64,000 nucleotides of DNA from positions 3,078,001-3,142,000 of the forward strand of contig OY998185.1 in NCBI GenBank assembly GCA_963921935.1, read 5' to 3'. The position numbers and the translations under genes were made by a program. Shown here piece by piece: positions 36,028 through 46,472 of the stretch. Each line of letters begins with the position of its first letter. Positions within the stretch are counted from its first letter, which is position 1. Source of the stretch: Galeruca laticollis. Taxonomy: Eukaryota > Arthropoda > Insecta > Coleoptera > Chrysomelidae. Under the pieces are notes generated by a model. That model was given only the letters and a program-made list of their open reading frames with translations, was not told the origin of the DNA and did not search any database.

Positions 36028-39000
36028 AAACAATACAATAAACATTTTGCAGTGGAACTCGCGTTCCGCTGTAGCAAATAGATATAGTTTAATAAAATTT
36101 TTAAAAGAAAATAATGTAGATATAGCGATCTTAGCAGAAACTTGGTTTAAACAGGACAAACTAATCAAATTTGAAGGGTATCACATCGTTCGGGCAGATA
36201 GAGCGGATGGTTATGGAGGAACAGCAATCCTATTTAAAAACCACATGAAAGGCGAAAAAATAAATTTAAATCTGAATGTCCACGAACATATCTCAGTTTG
36301 TGCTGCTCGAATAGAAATATGCAAATCATCAAAAATCTCAATACTATCCTTGTACTGCCCGCCAGGTATAAACATAAACGGCAACGATTGGGAAAACATA
36401 TTTGCTACTATAAATTCTCCCACTATTCTTGCAGGCGATTTTAACGCCCACCATGAAGTCTGGGGATTGCACAAAAACGACCAAAGAGGGAGACAGCTAG
36501 CTAATATTATAGACAACCAAGAACTAATACTTCTAAATGATGGATCACCGACGAGACTAACACACAACGAACACAAATCTGAAGTAGACCTAACTTTTTC
36601 TTCACCTAATATATCCAATAGAATAACCTGGAAAACGCACCCGGACACCTTAGGATCAGACCACTACCCAATCATAATGGAACTCGCTGTCAAAAATAAA
36701 ACTGAAGATAAAGAATGTACCATATACCCCTCCAGCAAATGGAATATAAAAAAAGCCGATTGGAATTCTTATAAACAGAACATTGACAACTTCTTTGCAC
36801 AAGACAATCCCATCTTCAACAACATCAATGAGAAATACTCATACTTTATGGAAGGAATAAATAGTTCAGCAAATAAATTTATCCCAATAAATAAACCATT
36901 TAAACCAAGAGGCGGAAAAATAACACCGTGGTGGAATGACGAGTGCGATGAAGCAATTCGGGCAAGGAAAAAATCAATGATAAAATTTAAAAATACCAGC
37001 ACACTGGAAAACTTCCCGTCTGCAAAAAATGAAGCTGCCAAAACTAAAAGAATTCTAAGAAAAGTGGCAAGACAATCCTGGATTACATATTGCAATAACC
37101 TCAACAAAAATACGCCCATGACTCAAATATGGAATCAAGCAAAAAAAATGAAAGGAAATCTAACTAACCGAACCAAGTCCACAGATGACAACTGGGTAGA
37201 ACCGTTTTTAGACAAAATTACTCCCCCAATGGTATTATTAAATCCCAAGGAAATTACAACAGCAAAACAAGCAGAAGATACACCAGAAATTTTCCAGAGG
37301 AGCCTGGAATTTGGGGAATTAGAAAATGCTCTCAATATTTCAAAAAATACGGCACCTGGAGAAGATGACATTAAATATGCAATGCTGCTACATTTACCTA
37401 AAAACGCCAAAATGTTTTTATTGGAAATATTCAACGAAATATGGTCAACCGGGAATTGCAACATACAAGATTGGAAAAAGGTGATAATCATTCCAATTCT
37501 AAAACCTGGGAAAGATCCCGAAGATCCTGAATCCTACAGAGGAATATCGCTTCTCTCATGTGTCCTAAAGACCTTTGAGAGAATAATCAAAAATCGACTA
37601 GAGTGGTGGATAAACCAGAACCAAATATTACCCATAACCCAATATGGATTTAAAAAAGGATTCGGCACAATTGACGCGGCATCACACATTACCACAGATA
37701 TACAGAACACATTCTCAGAAAATGGATACTTAATTGCAACATTCTTAGACCTTCAAAGTGCTTACGATACAATCAACATCCCAATTCTAAAAGATAAAAT
37801 GAAAGAATCGAACTTCCCGGAACGAATCTGTAACCTATTATGTCAAATGCTATCAAATAGAAAAGTATATATTAGACACAATAATTCCCTAATCGGACCA
37901 CGACATACCTCACTGGGCCTACCTCAGGGATCAACATTATCTCCTCTATTATTCAATATATTTACCACTTGTTTACACTCAATAACGGAGGAAACAACTA
38001 TAATACAATATGCAGATGATATTGTTTTATACTCACAGGAAAAGAAATACGATCGTGGATTACAGAAACTAGAGAACTCATTCATTCCTTTGATTACCAC
38101 CATCCAGAACCTAGGACTTCAAATCGCGCCTCATAAGTCAAGCATCAACGTATTTTCTAGACATACTTTACAAAAACCTGAAAATATCCAATTAGGCAAT
38201 GCTCTACTACCATACAAAGATGAAGTCAAATATTTAGGAATAGTACTGGATAGCAAGCTAACATGGAAACCATTCATAGAACTCATACGAACAAAGTGCA
38301 CAAAAGCAATAAACTTCCTGAAAATGATTACGAGGACGTGGTGGGGAGCTAGTCTAGACATAGCACTTTTGTTCTACAGAGCGTACATCCGATCTATAAT
38401 TGACTATGGAAGCATACTGTATGGATCAGCAAATGACACAAACCTAAAACAACTAGATCTCATTCAAAATAAAGCTCTTAGAATTTGCATTGGAGCAATG
38501 AAGTCTACACCTGTCGAAGCTATGAGAGTGGAAGCAAAAGATCCGCCACTAAAATTGAGAAGAGAATACTTGGCCGAAACAATGATCTTAAAATGCAAAT
38601 TAAAACAGTCGCCACTAATCCATAAAGTATCTGTTTTAAACTGCAACGATTTGACAAAAACATACTGGATAAAAAAAAATTCTCCTCCACTATGTATAGG
38701 TTTTCGTAATACAAGCAACACGACATTGATGCAACATACGAGAGATAAATACTTTGAATTATATCAAAACAAACCAAAAATTATAATACCGAAATACTTT
38801 GAAACTTCTTCTTATAATCAAAATTTAATTGAAAGAATTACAGATAATAACGAAAGTAACATGGCAGTATACACTGATGCATCAAAGAATGAGTTAGGTA
38901 CTGGGTGTGCATTTTATATCCCCGAAGGAAAAATAGAAAAGAAGTTCAAAATCAATTCCCATAGTTCGATTTACACCGCAGAGGCATACGGAATATTGAA

Positions 39001-39736
39001 AGCCTTAGAATACTTAGCATCTCAAAACCAACATAAAAGCATTACGTTATTTTCGGACTCACTATCCGTCCTACAGAGTATAAATAAACCAATCAATCCA
39101 AGCTCCCTTGTATCTCATCCGTATATTTACAAAATTCAAGTCATCCTAGGACAACTCACTTCAAGGAAATTCGACATACAAATGGCTTGGGTTAAAGCTC
39201 ACATAGGCATAAAACAAAACGAGCACGTAGATATTTTAGCAAAAGAAAGTATCGACACAGGAGAAGCATATTTTGAGAATAATTGCATATCGGATTGCAT
39301 TAACATATGCAAAAATAATTTGTATAAAAAATGGACCATACATTGGGAAAACTATTGCAATAACAAAAATTCACAGTATACTCGGTTACAAAAATACATC
39401 CCCAAAAAATGCTGGTACAGGAACACTACTTACAGCCGAAGACAGACGGTCTCCTTAATAAGAATGCGATTTGGACATGCATCTTACCCCGCTCATCTCA
39501 ACAAAATCCAAGTAATAACATCTGATCTATGCGAAGAGTGCAATGAAAGGGCTGACTTAAACCACATCTTCTTAAAATGCAAGAAATTCGAAACTCACAA
39601 CAACATCCTAATAGGAGATCTTAGAGAACTTGGGATTGAATTCCCAATCAACATGCCATTCCTCTTGGGTACCAATAACAAAAAGGTCCTTGACGTAATA
39701 ATCAAATTCATCAATAATACAAATATATTTATCTAG
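36017..39736 (+). CDS. LINE ORF2: AP endonuclease, reverse transcriptase, RNase H
   Basis: An intact frame of 1,239 residues. The APE-type endonuclease occupies about residues 8-225: LQWNSRSA, AETWF, the AGDFNAHHEVWG box near 140 and SDHYPI near 213. RT follows with WKKVIIIPILKPGKDPE, SYRGISLLS, GLPQGSTLSPLLFNI and the catalytic QYADDIVLYS near 665. RNase H is at about 945-1085 with YTDASKNELG, TAEAYGILKALEYL, SDSLSVLQS and WVKAHIG...H. A C-terminal CEECNERADLNHIFLKC zinc motif lies near 1171. The 11-bp overlap with ORF1 suggests translation by reinitiation (inference). RNase H and ORF1 knuckles point to the I/R1 group. Confidence 0.93.
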   Translation: MANKNNTINILQWNSRSAVANRYSLIKFLKENNVDIAILAETWFKQDKLIKFEGYHIVRADRADGYGGTAILFKNHMKGEKINLNLNVHEHISVCAARIEICKSSKISILSLYCPPGININGNDWENIFATINSPTILAGDFNAHHEVWGLHKNDQRGRQLANIIDNQELILLNDGSPTRLTHNEHKSEVDLTFSSPNISNRITWKTHPDTLGSDHYPIIMELAVKNKTEDKECTIYPSSKWNIKKADWNSYKQNIDNFFAQDNPIFNNINEKYSYFMEGINSSANKFIPINKPFKPRGGKITPWWNDECDEAIRARKKSMIKFKNTSTLENFPSAKNEAAKTKRILRKVARQSWITYCNNLNKNTPMTQIWNQAKKMKGNLTNRTKSTDDNWVEPFLDKITPPMVLLNPKEITTAKQAEDTPEIFQRSLEFGELENALNISKNTAPGEDDIKYAMLLHLPKNAKMFLLEIFNEIWSTGNCNIQDWKKVIIIPILKPGKDPEDPESYRGISLLSCVLKTFERIIKNRLEWWINQNQILPITQYGFKKGFGTIDAASHITTDIQNTFSENGYLIATFLDLQSAYDTINIPILKDKMKESNFPERICNLLCQMLSNRKVYIRHNNSLIGPRHTSLGLPQGSTLSPLLFNIFTTCLHSITEETTIIQYADDIVLYSQEKKYDRGLQKLENSFIPLITTIQNLGLQIAPHKSSINVFSRHTLQKPENIQLGNALLPYKDEVKYLGIVLDSKLTWKPFIELIRTKCTKAINFLKMITRTWWGASLDIALLFYRAYIRSIIDYGSILYGSANDTNLKQLDLIQNKALRICIGAMKSTPVEAMRVEAKDPPLKLRREYLAETMILKCKLKQSPLIHKVSVLNCNDLTKTYWIKKNSPPLCIGFRNTSNTTLMQHTRDKYFELYQNKPKIIIPKYFETSSYNQNLIERITDNNESNMAVYTDASKNELGTGCAFYIPEGKIEKKFKINSHSSIYTAEAYGILKALEYLASQNQHKSITLFSDSLSVLQSINKPINPSSLVSHPYIYKIQVILGQLTSRKFDIQMAWVKAHIGIKQNEHVDILAKESIDTGEAYFENNCISDCINICKNNLYKKWTIHWENYCNNKNSQYTRLQKYIPKKCWYRNTTYSRRQTVSLIRMRFGHASYPAHLNKIQVITSDLCEECNERADLNHIFLKCKKFETHNNILIGDLRELGIEFPINMPFLLGTNNKKVLDVIIKFINNTNIFI

Positions 39737-39975
39737 AAAGTTCATTGTTAGTTGCTAATACCTATGTTTTGTACCCATATGTATATACCTTCCTATCCGT
39801 GGTCCACCTGTGTTGTTAGTATAATGCCTTGATTGACCCCTAGGCGAGAAGCGTGTGACCTTGTCTTTCCTCATAGTCGATACAACCCTTAAGCATGTAT
39901 ACAAACCCATACAATACTTATTGCGATTTTATCAACAGTGTTCCTGGCTGCATGGATCCACTCCTAATGCCAAAG

Positions 39976-40027
<52 letters not shown>
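39976..40027 (+). repeat. Poly(A) tail of the nested LINE
   Basis: About 50 consecutive A following the LINE 3' UTR and immediately followed by the second copy of the target duplication. Confidence 0.95.
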
Positions 40028-40030
<3 letters not shown>

Positions 40031-40166
40031 TTACATTTAAATGTGACAATTTTCCCGTAATAGATACTAATAAATTGTTTTCTATATTTTCTAGGCAATC
40101 TATGTCTTTGAGGAATTCTCTAGGATGGACATAACTATACCGATTGCGTGCTACACCATCCTTCAA
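40025..40166 (-). pseudogene. pol: 5' segment of gypsy pol, severed from the rest by the LINE
   Basis: The frame continuing upstream of the protease lies here. It starts at the gag end in the -1 frame relative to gag (the gag stop at 40163-40165 overlaps it) and includes EFLKDIDCLENIENNLLVSI and LSHLNVNI just before the interruption. The -1 relation is the usual gag-pol layout for Ty3/gypsy elements. The LINE target site falls between this segment and the LIDTG active-site residues. Confidence 0.82.
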
Positions 40167-42305
40167 TGGAAATTCTGATTAGTGGCATTTTGTACACCAC
40201 CATCAGCAGTCGTTGTTATGAGAGAATGAATATTGTTTGACGACTCATGTAGTTCAACTCGATTGTTTGGAGAGTTTGCCCTGTCCTGACTGCTTGCTCT
40301 CCTTTGGAAGTTGACCCGTCTATTTTGGCCGTCATCATTCCTTCGATTTAAATTGCCATCAGAGTTCCTCCTTGTAAAGTAGTTGCTCTGATGATTATTA
40401 TTGTTTGAATCCCTATTATTGTTATAACCATTGTTATTGTTATTTAAATTATTATTATTATTGTAGTTATTGTATCTTCTATTATTATAATTATTGTTTA
40501 CATTGTTAAAATTATTTCTTTCCCTTCCTTGATTGTTATGATTGTAATTATTTGCTGGATAATTCCTGTATCTTGTAGTATTCGTCGTTCTATTATTTGT
40601 ATTACTATTTAAACTTCTATTATTATCGTTATTGTATTCGTAGTGGGTATTGTTTGAATTATTTCCAATATTACCTCTTTTAGCATGTTCTATGTTTCGG
40701 TTGTAATTCTTATTATTTCTATACTCGTTTTGTTTGTTTCTATTACTCGTTAGGTTTCTTTCTATCCTCATCAGGTAATTGGATAGTTGTTCAAACGTCC
40801 TGATGTTTTGTATAGCTATTGTTTCAGCTATCTGTGACTTGAAATGCCTGGATAGGAACATGATTATTTCTTCTTCTTTAATTACAGGTTCTAAGTGTTG
40901 CGCTTGAGAATAGAGTAGCAACGAGTAGAGATACATGGTATTCCCTCTATTCTCATCATATCGTCCAAAATATAGTCTCTCTCTAACCTCTCCTTGTGTG
41001 ATTTCACCCCAATATAATTTGAGAAACGCTGTCTCAAATTCCTTATAGTTGTTGAAGTCTATCTCATTACTTGTGAACCACAACAGAGCTTGTCCAGTAA
41101 GGTGTTTTCTGAATATTTCCCTTGTATCTTCGAAATTTCTTATATGTTTTATCTTATTTGTTAATATTCTCAAAAATATTTTTGGATGTATCTTCCTGAT
41201 GTTACCATCAAATTTGATATTCTCCTCGTTCCCACCTTGATATGCATAAGTAATCATTCCTTGTTCGCCTTTTAGTTGCATTCTAATCTGTTCCAATTCA
41301 TTCTTCATATCTCTTTTAATGTCATTCTTTGTTTTCACTATGTCCTTTTCGGTTTCTTCTCTTACTTCATGTATTTCTTTTTTTACATCACTTCTGATGG
41401 ATTCGATATCCCTTCCATGTTTGATAATGCTCCTTTTCACATCTTCTATATCCTTTTTTCCTGATTTTTCTATTATTTCAACGGCTCTGGTAATGTTTAC
41501 TTCCGTGATCTTCTTCGTTTTTTCTATTAAATTTTGTTCCAAGTTTTCGAATTTTTCTTCTTGGTTCTCTAAACTTTTTTCTATCTCGTCTTGTTTTCTT
41601 TTGATCTCCTCTACCTTTTCGTCTTGTTTCCGTAGTTTTAGTTCCAATGAGTTATTCATTCTTTCAATTTTTTGATTTTGTTCGTCCATCTTCTCTTTAA
41701 TTATTTCTTTCAAATATTCTTTCTGTTCTTCCATCATTTTCTTGTTGATTTTCTATCTTTTCCATCATTTTCTTGCTATTTTCTTGTTGATTTTCTATCT
41801 TTTCCATCATTTTCTTGCTATTTTCTTGTTGATTTTCTATCTTTTCCCTTATTTTCTTACTGTCTTCTTGTTGTTCTTCTCTTATTATTTTACTATCTTG
41901 CTTCTGTTCTTCTCTCATTTTCTTTTGCTCGTCAATTAAAAGTTGTATATATCGTAGTAGTTGATCATCTCTATCACTGCTACTTGTTTCTCTTCCCTGT
42001 ATATTTCCTTGTTCACGAACTTCTGATCTTTCTCCAACTTCTGTTGTTCTATATTCTGTTATTTGAACATTTTCTCTTGATTCTGTTGTATTCTCTGTAT
42101 CTCCAGTTATTTCTGTTTCCTCATTTTTATCTGTTTCTTCTTGATTGAAACAGTATGTTTCTGGATCTTTTCCCTCTTTAATTACAGCCTCCTGTAACCT
42201 TCTAACGAGCGCCTGTTTGGTTCCCGTTTTGTCCAATCCTCTGTTTTCCAAAATTTCCTTCAACTCCGTTGTTTTTAATTCTTTTATTGTTTTGTTTGAC
42301 TCCAT
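40163..42305 (-). pseudogene. gag: Gypsy gag with N-terminal SAP domain; one frameshift
   Basis: The ATG at 42305 starts a SAP motif (about residues 7-40: IKELKTTELKEILENRGLDK, then ALVRRLQEAV). An acidic stretch and long coiled coil follow. A 42-bp tandem repeat at about 41730-41860 encodes KMMEKIENQQENSK units. The frame shifts at the last repeat, near 41735. The remaining 524 residues continue the coiled coil, then the capsid-like region (FLRILTNKIKHIRNFEDTRE, ALLWFTSNEIDFNNYKEFE, GEVRERLYFGRYDENRG), then an extreme Asn-rich basic tail without CCHC knuckles. The shift is consistent with slippage between AAGAAAAT repeats. Family assignment of the capsid region is by order and context. Confidence 0.85.
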
Positions 42306-42458
42306 TGTTCAGAATTTTTATTTGTAATAGACAAAACAGTACAAAACTCCAAACAAATTTTCCCCGAAATTATTACTGATTTTAAAGTTAAATCGTCACA
42401 AAAATTGGTCAAATTTATTTTTATTTTATGAACAATTAATTATTTACTGAATTTATTC

Positions 42459-42478
42459 AACGCACCTACGTTGGGTCG
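42459..42478 (-). promoter_or_regulatory. Primer binding site, tRNA-Lys type
   Basis: On the coding strand TGGCGACCCAACGTAGGTGC lies 5 nt inside the 5' LTR end. It resembles the complement of a tRNA-Lys 3' end (TGGCGCCCAACGTGGGGC) with a few mismatches. Confidence 0.7.
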
Positions 42479-42483
42479 CCATT

Positions 42484-44434
42484 TATTTATAATACTTAAT
42501 ATTATAAATGTTATAATAATGATATAATTAATTGAATATTTGAATAGCCCACTACGTTGGGACGAAATTATTATGATGAATTTTTATGTATGTATAGAGT
42601 ATGAGATTCTTCTGTTATCTGGGTTCTTACGGTTGTGAATAAATTCAGTTGATAAATAAATAAAGAAACATTTTACTTTAAAACAATATTTTAATTTTAT
42701 TTATAAAAATTTTATGCGACGCCCATGTATGAGTCAAATGAAATTATTGATTTTATTATTATGTGTGGCGTTCTGTGCGCATGCTCAAGAACATGAGGTG
42801 ACGATGCGCTAGAGTAAACATTTGAAAGACGCGTCGGGTCTGTTCAGTTTCACAGCGAGCTTCTATGCTGTGTCATAGAATATGTTTCAAATTATATACA
42901 AGTTAAAAGAATTTATGCTGGGAGACTTATACATACAGAAATACAAATAATGTGGTACAAAAAATAGTTATGAAATTTATATACATAGAGTTTAAATGTT
43001 ACATAAAAGAGTTGGATGTATCTTTCTTAAGTTTCTTAATTGAGAAATGCGTAAGTATTAAATTTTATTTCTTTAGATTGGCCATTTATCATTTAGAATT
43101 ATTTAATAATATAGCTATATTGAGTCTTTAATTTTAATTCTTTTTCAGATCGATCATTACTTCAAAGTTTATTTTACTCATGAGATTTTAAAGAAAACAT
43201 TTGATTGACGTTAATAATTTTTTTATAACTCTTGTTGTACAACAATACACTGACCTTGTGTTCAGGAACCAGGATCTGCCTCTCGAAACTTCTGGAAAGC
43301 AGCTTCCGAAGTTTACAGTTGAATAAATATGTGAAAATATGATTTTCACTCTGGAAAATCAGCTACAATCATTGGGTAAGTACATGTGCATGTTTTATCA
43401 ATAGTTTGCTATGTTTTTATCCTCATTTTGAGGATAATTACTTAAATTTCTGGAGCACTTCAAAACCCAACCTTCTAGAAACGACGCCAAGCCACCGACT
43501 ATTTTTCTTCAACTTTTTTCAACAATCAACAATCAGTCTTTTGTTTAATTCAGCTCACTATATTCAAAAAATGTTTGTTACACTTGTTGTTGTTTGAAAG
43601 TTCCTTCTGTCATGTCACATAAACCAATCACCGTTTTCTTTTTTAACGCACTCAAATTATGATTTCACTTTACATTCTAATATCTTTACCTACATACAAA
43701 AAAAATTAGTCTCACTAAAAATTGTTTATTCAATATTGAAATTCATCTTGTTATTATGGGACGAATAGTTTTTCTTAGGCGATATACAATAGTCTTTAAT
43801 ATCAATATTCAGTTCAATTTTCTTATTATAATTAGCAATTGTGTTTAGCCATCAACATAAATTCTTTTAAAACATTTATTAATATCCCTTAATCTAATTA
43901 TTTATGTTCATTATATTCGATTAAACACGTTAATTAATTTCTATTCATTTCATCTATGAAATCACTACTTTCAACGTTTGTCGCTGATACATATTGACAT
44001 CTATATTTTGTCGCTAGCGTATGTCGCTAAGCGTATTGGTATTACAGCGTTAAATATTCTAACCCATATGTTTCTAGTAAAAATGCGTTATAATATTGGA
44101 CAATATCCTTTTTATTTCGAATATTTATTAATTCATGTTTCTTTTCTAGATTATATGTTCATCGTTTTTTCTGACATGAGATATTTAATACGATGGACGA
44201 TATTTACTCTATGGCTTTTGGACATATGATCAAGGTAATGTTTCTTTTGTCAATTCTATGTGAGTCTTCTCAGATTATTAATTATATACATAAGTTGTAT
44301 TACTTTTTTAGTTAATATGAGCAATTTTAATGTCTCGTATCTATGATTCTAATAAAATATAGTCTAATGTTTTAATTTCTAATCAGTTTCCAACTAATCT
44401 GTTTTACACCAGTGTTTCTATCTTTATTTATACG

Positions 44435-44440
<6 letters not shown>
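42484..44440 (-). repeat. 5' LTR of the gypsy element
   Basis: Near-identical to 28953-30909. Differences noted by eye include CTC/CTA in the run after CCACCGA, GTCGTTT/GTTGTTT, a 3-bp indel after AAATCACT and one extra T near 44168. Its outer end runs into (TA)n at 44439, which also marks the left edge of the adjacent virus-like element. Confidence 0.9.

Positions 44441-44469
<29 letters not shown>
44439..44469. repeat. (TA)n tract shared by the gypsy LTR and the virus-like element
   Basis: Alternating TA between the LTR outer end and the first gene of the 44470-50424 segment. It also provides a TATA-like sequence at the right distance from an initiator. Confidence 0.9.
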
Positions 44470-44471
<2 letters not shown>

Positions 44472-44500
44472 ATGTCTTTACATCGTCGCAGATCAGTCTT
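44462..44500 (+). promoter_or_regulatory. Rightward promoter: TATA from (TA)n plus TCAGT initiator
   Basis: TATATATG ends 26 nt upstream of the A in GATCAGTC (A at 44495), a standard arthropod TATA/Inr spacing. The start codon follows 7 nt later, giving a very short leader. Confidence 0.6.
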
Positions 44501-44501
44501 A

Positions 44502-44893
44502 ATGTTTGTGTTTGAGGGAGAAGGTCTTTTGAATTCTCTAATCAATAAACTACCATTCGAACTTCATTTACCCACCTACAATTATTGTGGACGTAAGTGA
44601 TGATTATGATGAAAATAATTTGTTAACTGTTGAAGACTTATATTCTCTCTCCTTTTACAGCAGGAACAAAGTTACAAAAACGACTTATACGTGGTGACGT
44701 CGGTATTAATCCTTTAGACGACGCCTGTAAACAACACGATATCGCTTATTCGCAAAATAAAACTCTCGAAGAACGCCACAAAGCAGATAAGGAGTTTGAA
44801 GGTAAAGCTTGGGATCGAGTCAAATCAATAGACGCATCTTTTGGTGGCAAAGGATTTGGATTGTATTTAAAAAAGTCAAAAAACTCTCGATAA
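44502..44893 (+). CDS. Phospholipase A2-like protein (parvovirus VP1-type domain), spliced
   Basis: Exon 1 runs 44502-44592 and exon 2 from 44661. The intron 44593-44660 has GTAAGT and a pyrimidine-rich stretch ending in TTTTACAG, and the frame is kept across it. The glycine-rich Ca2+-binding loop is assembled at the junction. The catalytic His-Asp pair is in DDACKQHDIAYS, about 20 residues further on, followed by an amphipathic helix and a short basic tail ending at 44893. The layout matches the small PLA2 domain of parvovirus VP1 and related domains seen with Polinton/adintovirus genes. In parvoviruses it helps particles leave endosomes; that role here is inference. Splice sites and frame look intact. 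Confidence 0.78.
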
Positions 44894-45276
44894 AGCTACC
44901 CAATCGTCCACTGTACGACAATGATATTGCACGTTATGCAAAATTATATAAAATTAAACATTTTCGAGGTGCTTTCATGCGAGACTCTCTACCTAAATCC
45001 GCTCCTCGACAACAAGAGTGTGCAGTGGTTAACTTGGACTCGTCCAAAAATAACGGAACACATTGGGTAGCATATATAAAGAAAAACAATGTCGTTGAGT
45101 ATTTCGATTCATTTGGTAATTTGAAACAGCCCAAAGAACTTGTAAAGTATCTGGGTGGAAAAAAAAGTTGAAATTTTTTATAACAATATAATCAGTACCA
45201 AAACTACGATCAGATCAATTGTGGACATTTGTCTTTGAAATTTCTACTTCAACATTCATCGAACAATGGGAGATAA
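44894..45276 (+). pseudogene. Adenain-like cysteine protease, frameshifted
   Basis: The frame that overlaps the end of the PLA2 gene (open from 44809) reads KLPNRPLYDNDIARYAKLYK, then ECAVVNLDSS and GTHWVAY with the catalytic His, and VEYFDSFGN with the acidic residue. It stops at 45171 after an A-run. The catalytic Cys region (NCGH) lies in another frame near 45220. The H...D...Cys order and the HW and FDSFG boxes are those of the adenovirus-type maturation protease carried by Polintons. The PLA2 and protease frames overlap with a shift, so a fusion or an independent start are both possible. This copy cannot make a complete enzyme. Confidence 0.75.
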
Positions 45277-45560
45277 GGATATCAAATTATTAATGTATCA
45301 CCGAAAACCTCTTAGAAGTTTTACTGCTGAAGAACTGAAACACGTCCCCGTTCGATATCTGATAGTGTGTTGGTCCATCTGAATTGTTAGATATTTGGCA
45401 TAAACCTCCTAATGATTATAAAGCAAATTTTGAGCTACAAATTCGTCTGCCGTGCTTCGTTCACTATAACCGCCCTGATTGGACAACGCATTACGATGGT
45501 CCTGCAAGTTCTCAAGCATGTTGTTTTCTATGTCAATGTGTATTGAATAAATCTTAATTA
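45266..45560 (+). pseudogene. Unknown small gene remnant between protease and minor capsid gene
   Basis: The ATG at 45266 gives about 30 residues (GDKDIKLLMYHRKPLRSF, AEELKHVPVRYL). After a frame change a second piece reads LDIWHKPPNDYKANFELQIR with a Cys-rich end (ACCFLCQC). I do not recognise the family. AATAAA occurs at 45547, so a transcript may end here. Position suggests a virion-related accessory protein, but that is only context. Confidence 0.4.
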
Positions 45561-45618
45561 TAGAGTATTCTTATTATTATTTAAAGCACCTTACAACCCT
45601 CGACTTGCATCAGTCATC

Positions 45619-46339
45619 ATGTCGCAGTTGTTGAGAGTTAATAGCACAAATCACGTATTTACCTTCCAACCTCCTACACCTATTGTAATACATCCGGAGA
45701 AAGACAACGAATTAGCGCTGCGTTCTTTTCACTCATACCATAGCATACCAAACATTGATAATTGCAAGTTTTACTACATGACGATAATAACAAGCTGCAA
45801 AGTTTTGATTTTCCCACAGGATGTTACGAAATTGCTGACATTGACTCGTTTATACTGGACAAGTTAGATGGCGGCAATTCACTGAGACCAGAATCAATAT
45901 TTGCACTAAAACCTAATAATAATACGTTACAATGTATGATTTTCAGTAAATATAGAATTTCGTTTGAACAACCCAACAGTCTGGGTAACATATTAGGATT
46001 TTCTGAAAAATACTCGAACCCAAACGATGGTACTCTTCAGATCTACCCGTCAAAATTATAAAAGTATCTAGCATACGTTTCGAATGTAACATTACCACTG
46101 GAGCCTTCGACGCAAACAGACCTGCTCATACTATTTACGAATTGGTCATAAAAGTAGATCATGGGTACGCCATTGACGAAACATCACATAATTTACTTTA
46201 TTTACCTGTTATACCACAACGTGAAATAACCAACGGTACTGTGTTGGCTGTAGACCAAGACGGACGTCCCATAAACTTTCGTGGTGAAAAGAGTACCTTG
46301 GTGTTGGAGCTTAGAGCGAGAAGCAACAGATGGGATTGA
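45619..46339 (+). pseudogene. Minor capsid (penton-like) protein, two frameshifts
   Basis: The ATG at 45619 starts SQLLRVNSTNHVFTFQPPTP and LALRSFHSYHSIPNI. The frame then moves near 45760 to one reading FPTGCYEIADIDSFIL and CMIFSKYRISFEQPNSLGNI with LGFSEKY. It moves again near 46055 to a C-terminal piece with DHGYAIDETSHNLLYLP and TLVLELRAR, ending at 46339. The position just upstream of the major capsid gene and the all-beta, Asn/Ser-rich character match the small jelly-roll penton protein of Polinton-like elements. I infer that role mainly from this synteny. Confidence 0.6.
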
Positions 46340-46472
46340 TAATTAATCATAAAAGACGTTCCGACGTACATTCAAAGTCATTAGTTACGCGACAACCTTT
46401 AAAGCAGCAGCTTACCTTTGCTAACAAATTGTTCCTGCAGTCTTTAGGCTTTTTGTTGAAATAGAAACAACA

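Larger units (their letters stand above)
34421..40024 (+). mobile_element. Nearly full-length I/R1-group LINE nested in gypsy pol
   Basis: It is bounded by a 10-bp target duplication AAATATTTAC (34411-34420 and 40025-40034), with a poly(A) tail of about 50 A at the 3' end. It contains a 5' UTR, ORF1 with zinc knuckles, ORF2 overlapping ORF1 by 11 bp, and a ~240-bp 3' UTR. The insertion is in the opposite orientation to the host element. The clean duplication and long A tail show a young target-primed event, later than the gypsy insertion. Confidence 0.93.
28953..44440 (-). mobile_element. Ty3/gypsy LTR retrotransposon carrying a nested LINE
   Basis: Direct repeats of about 1.96 kb bound gag and pol on the minus strand: 28953-30909 is the 3' LTR and 42484-44440 the 5' LTR. 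A tRNA-Lys-type PBS lies just inside the 5' LTR. By eye the LTRs differ at about eight substitutions and two short indels, indicating a recent insertion. A LINE (34421-40024) interrupts pol; removing it leaves about 9.9 kb. No env-like frame exists between pol and the 3' LTR. Gag has a frameshift, so this copy is not autonomous. Confidence 0.92.

Noticed and set aside
39855..40166. Frames encoding poly-Lys and poly-Phe
   Set aside because: They are translations of the LINE poly(A) tail on either strand.
41276..42148. Plus-strand hydrophobic Ser/Phe/Leu-rich frames
   Set aside because: They are antisense shadows of the Glu/Lys-rich gag coiled coil.
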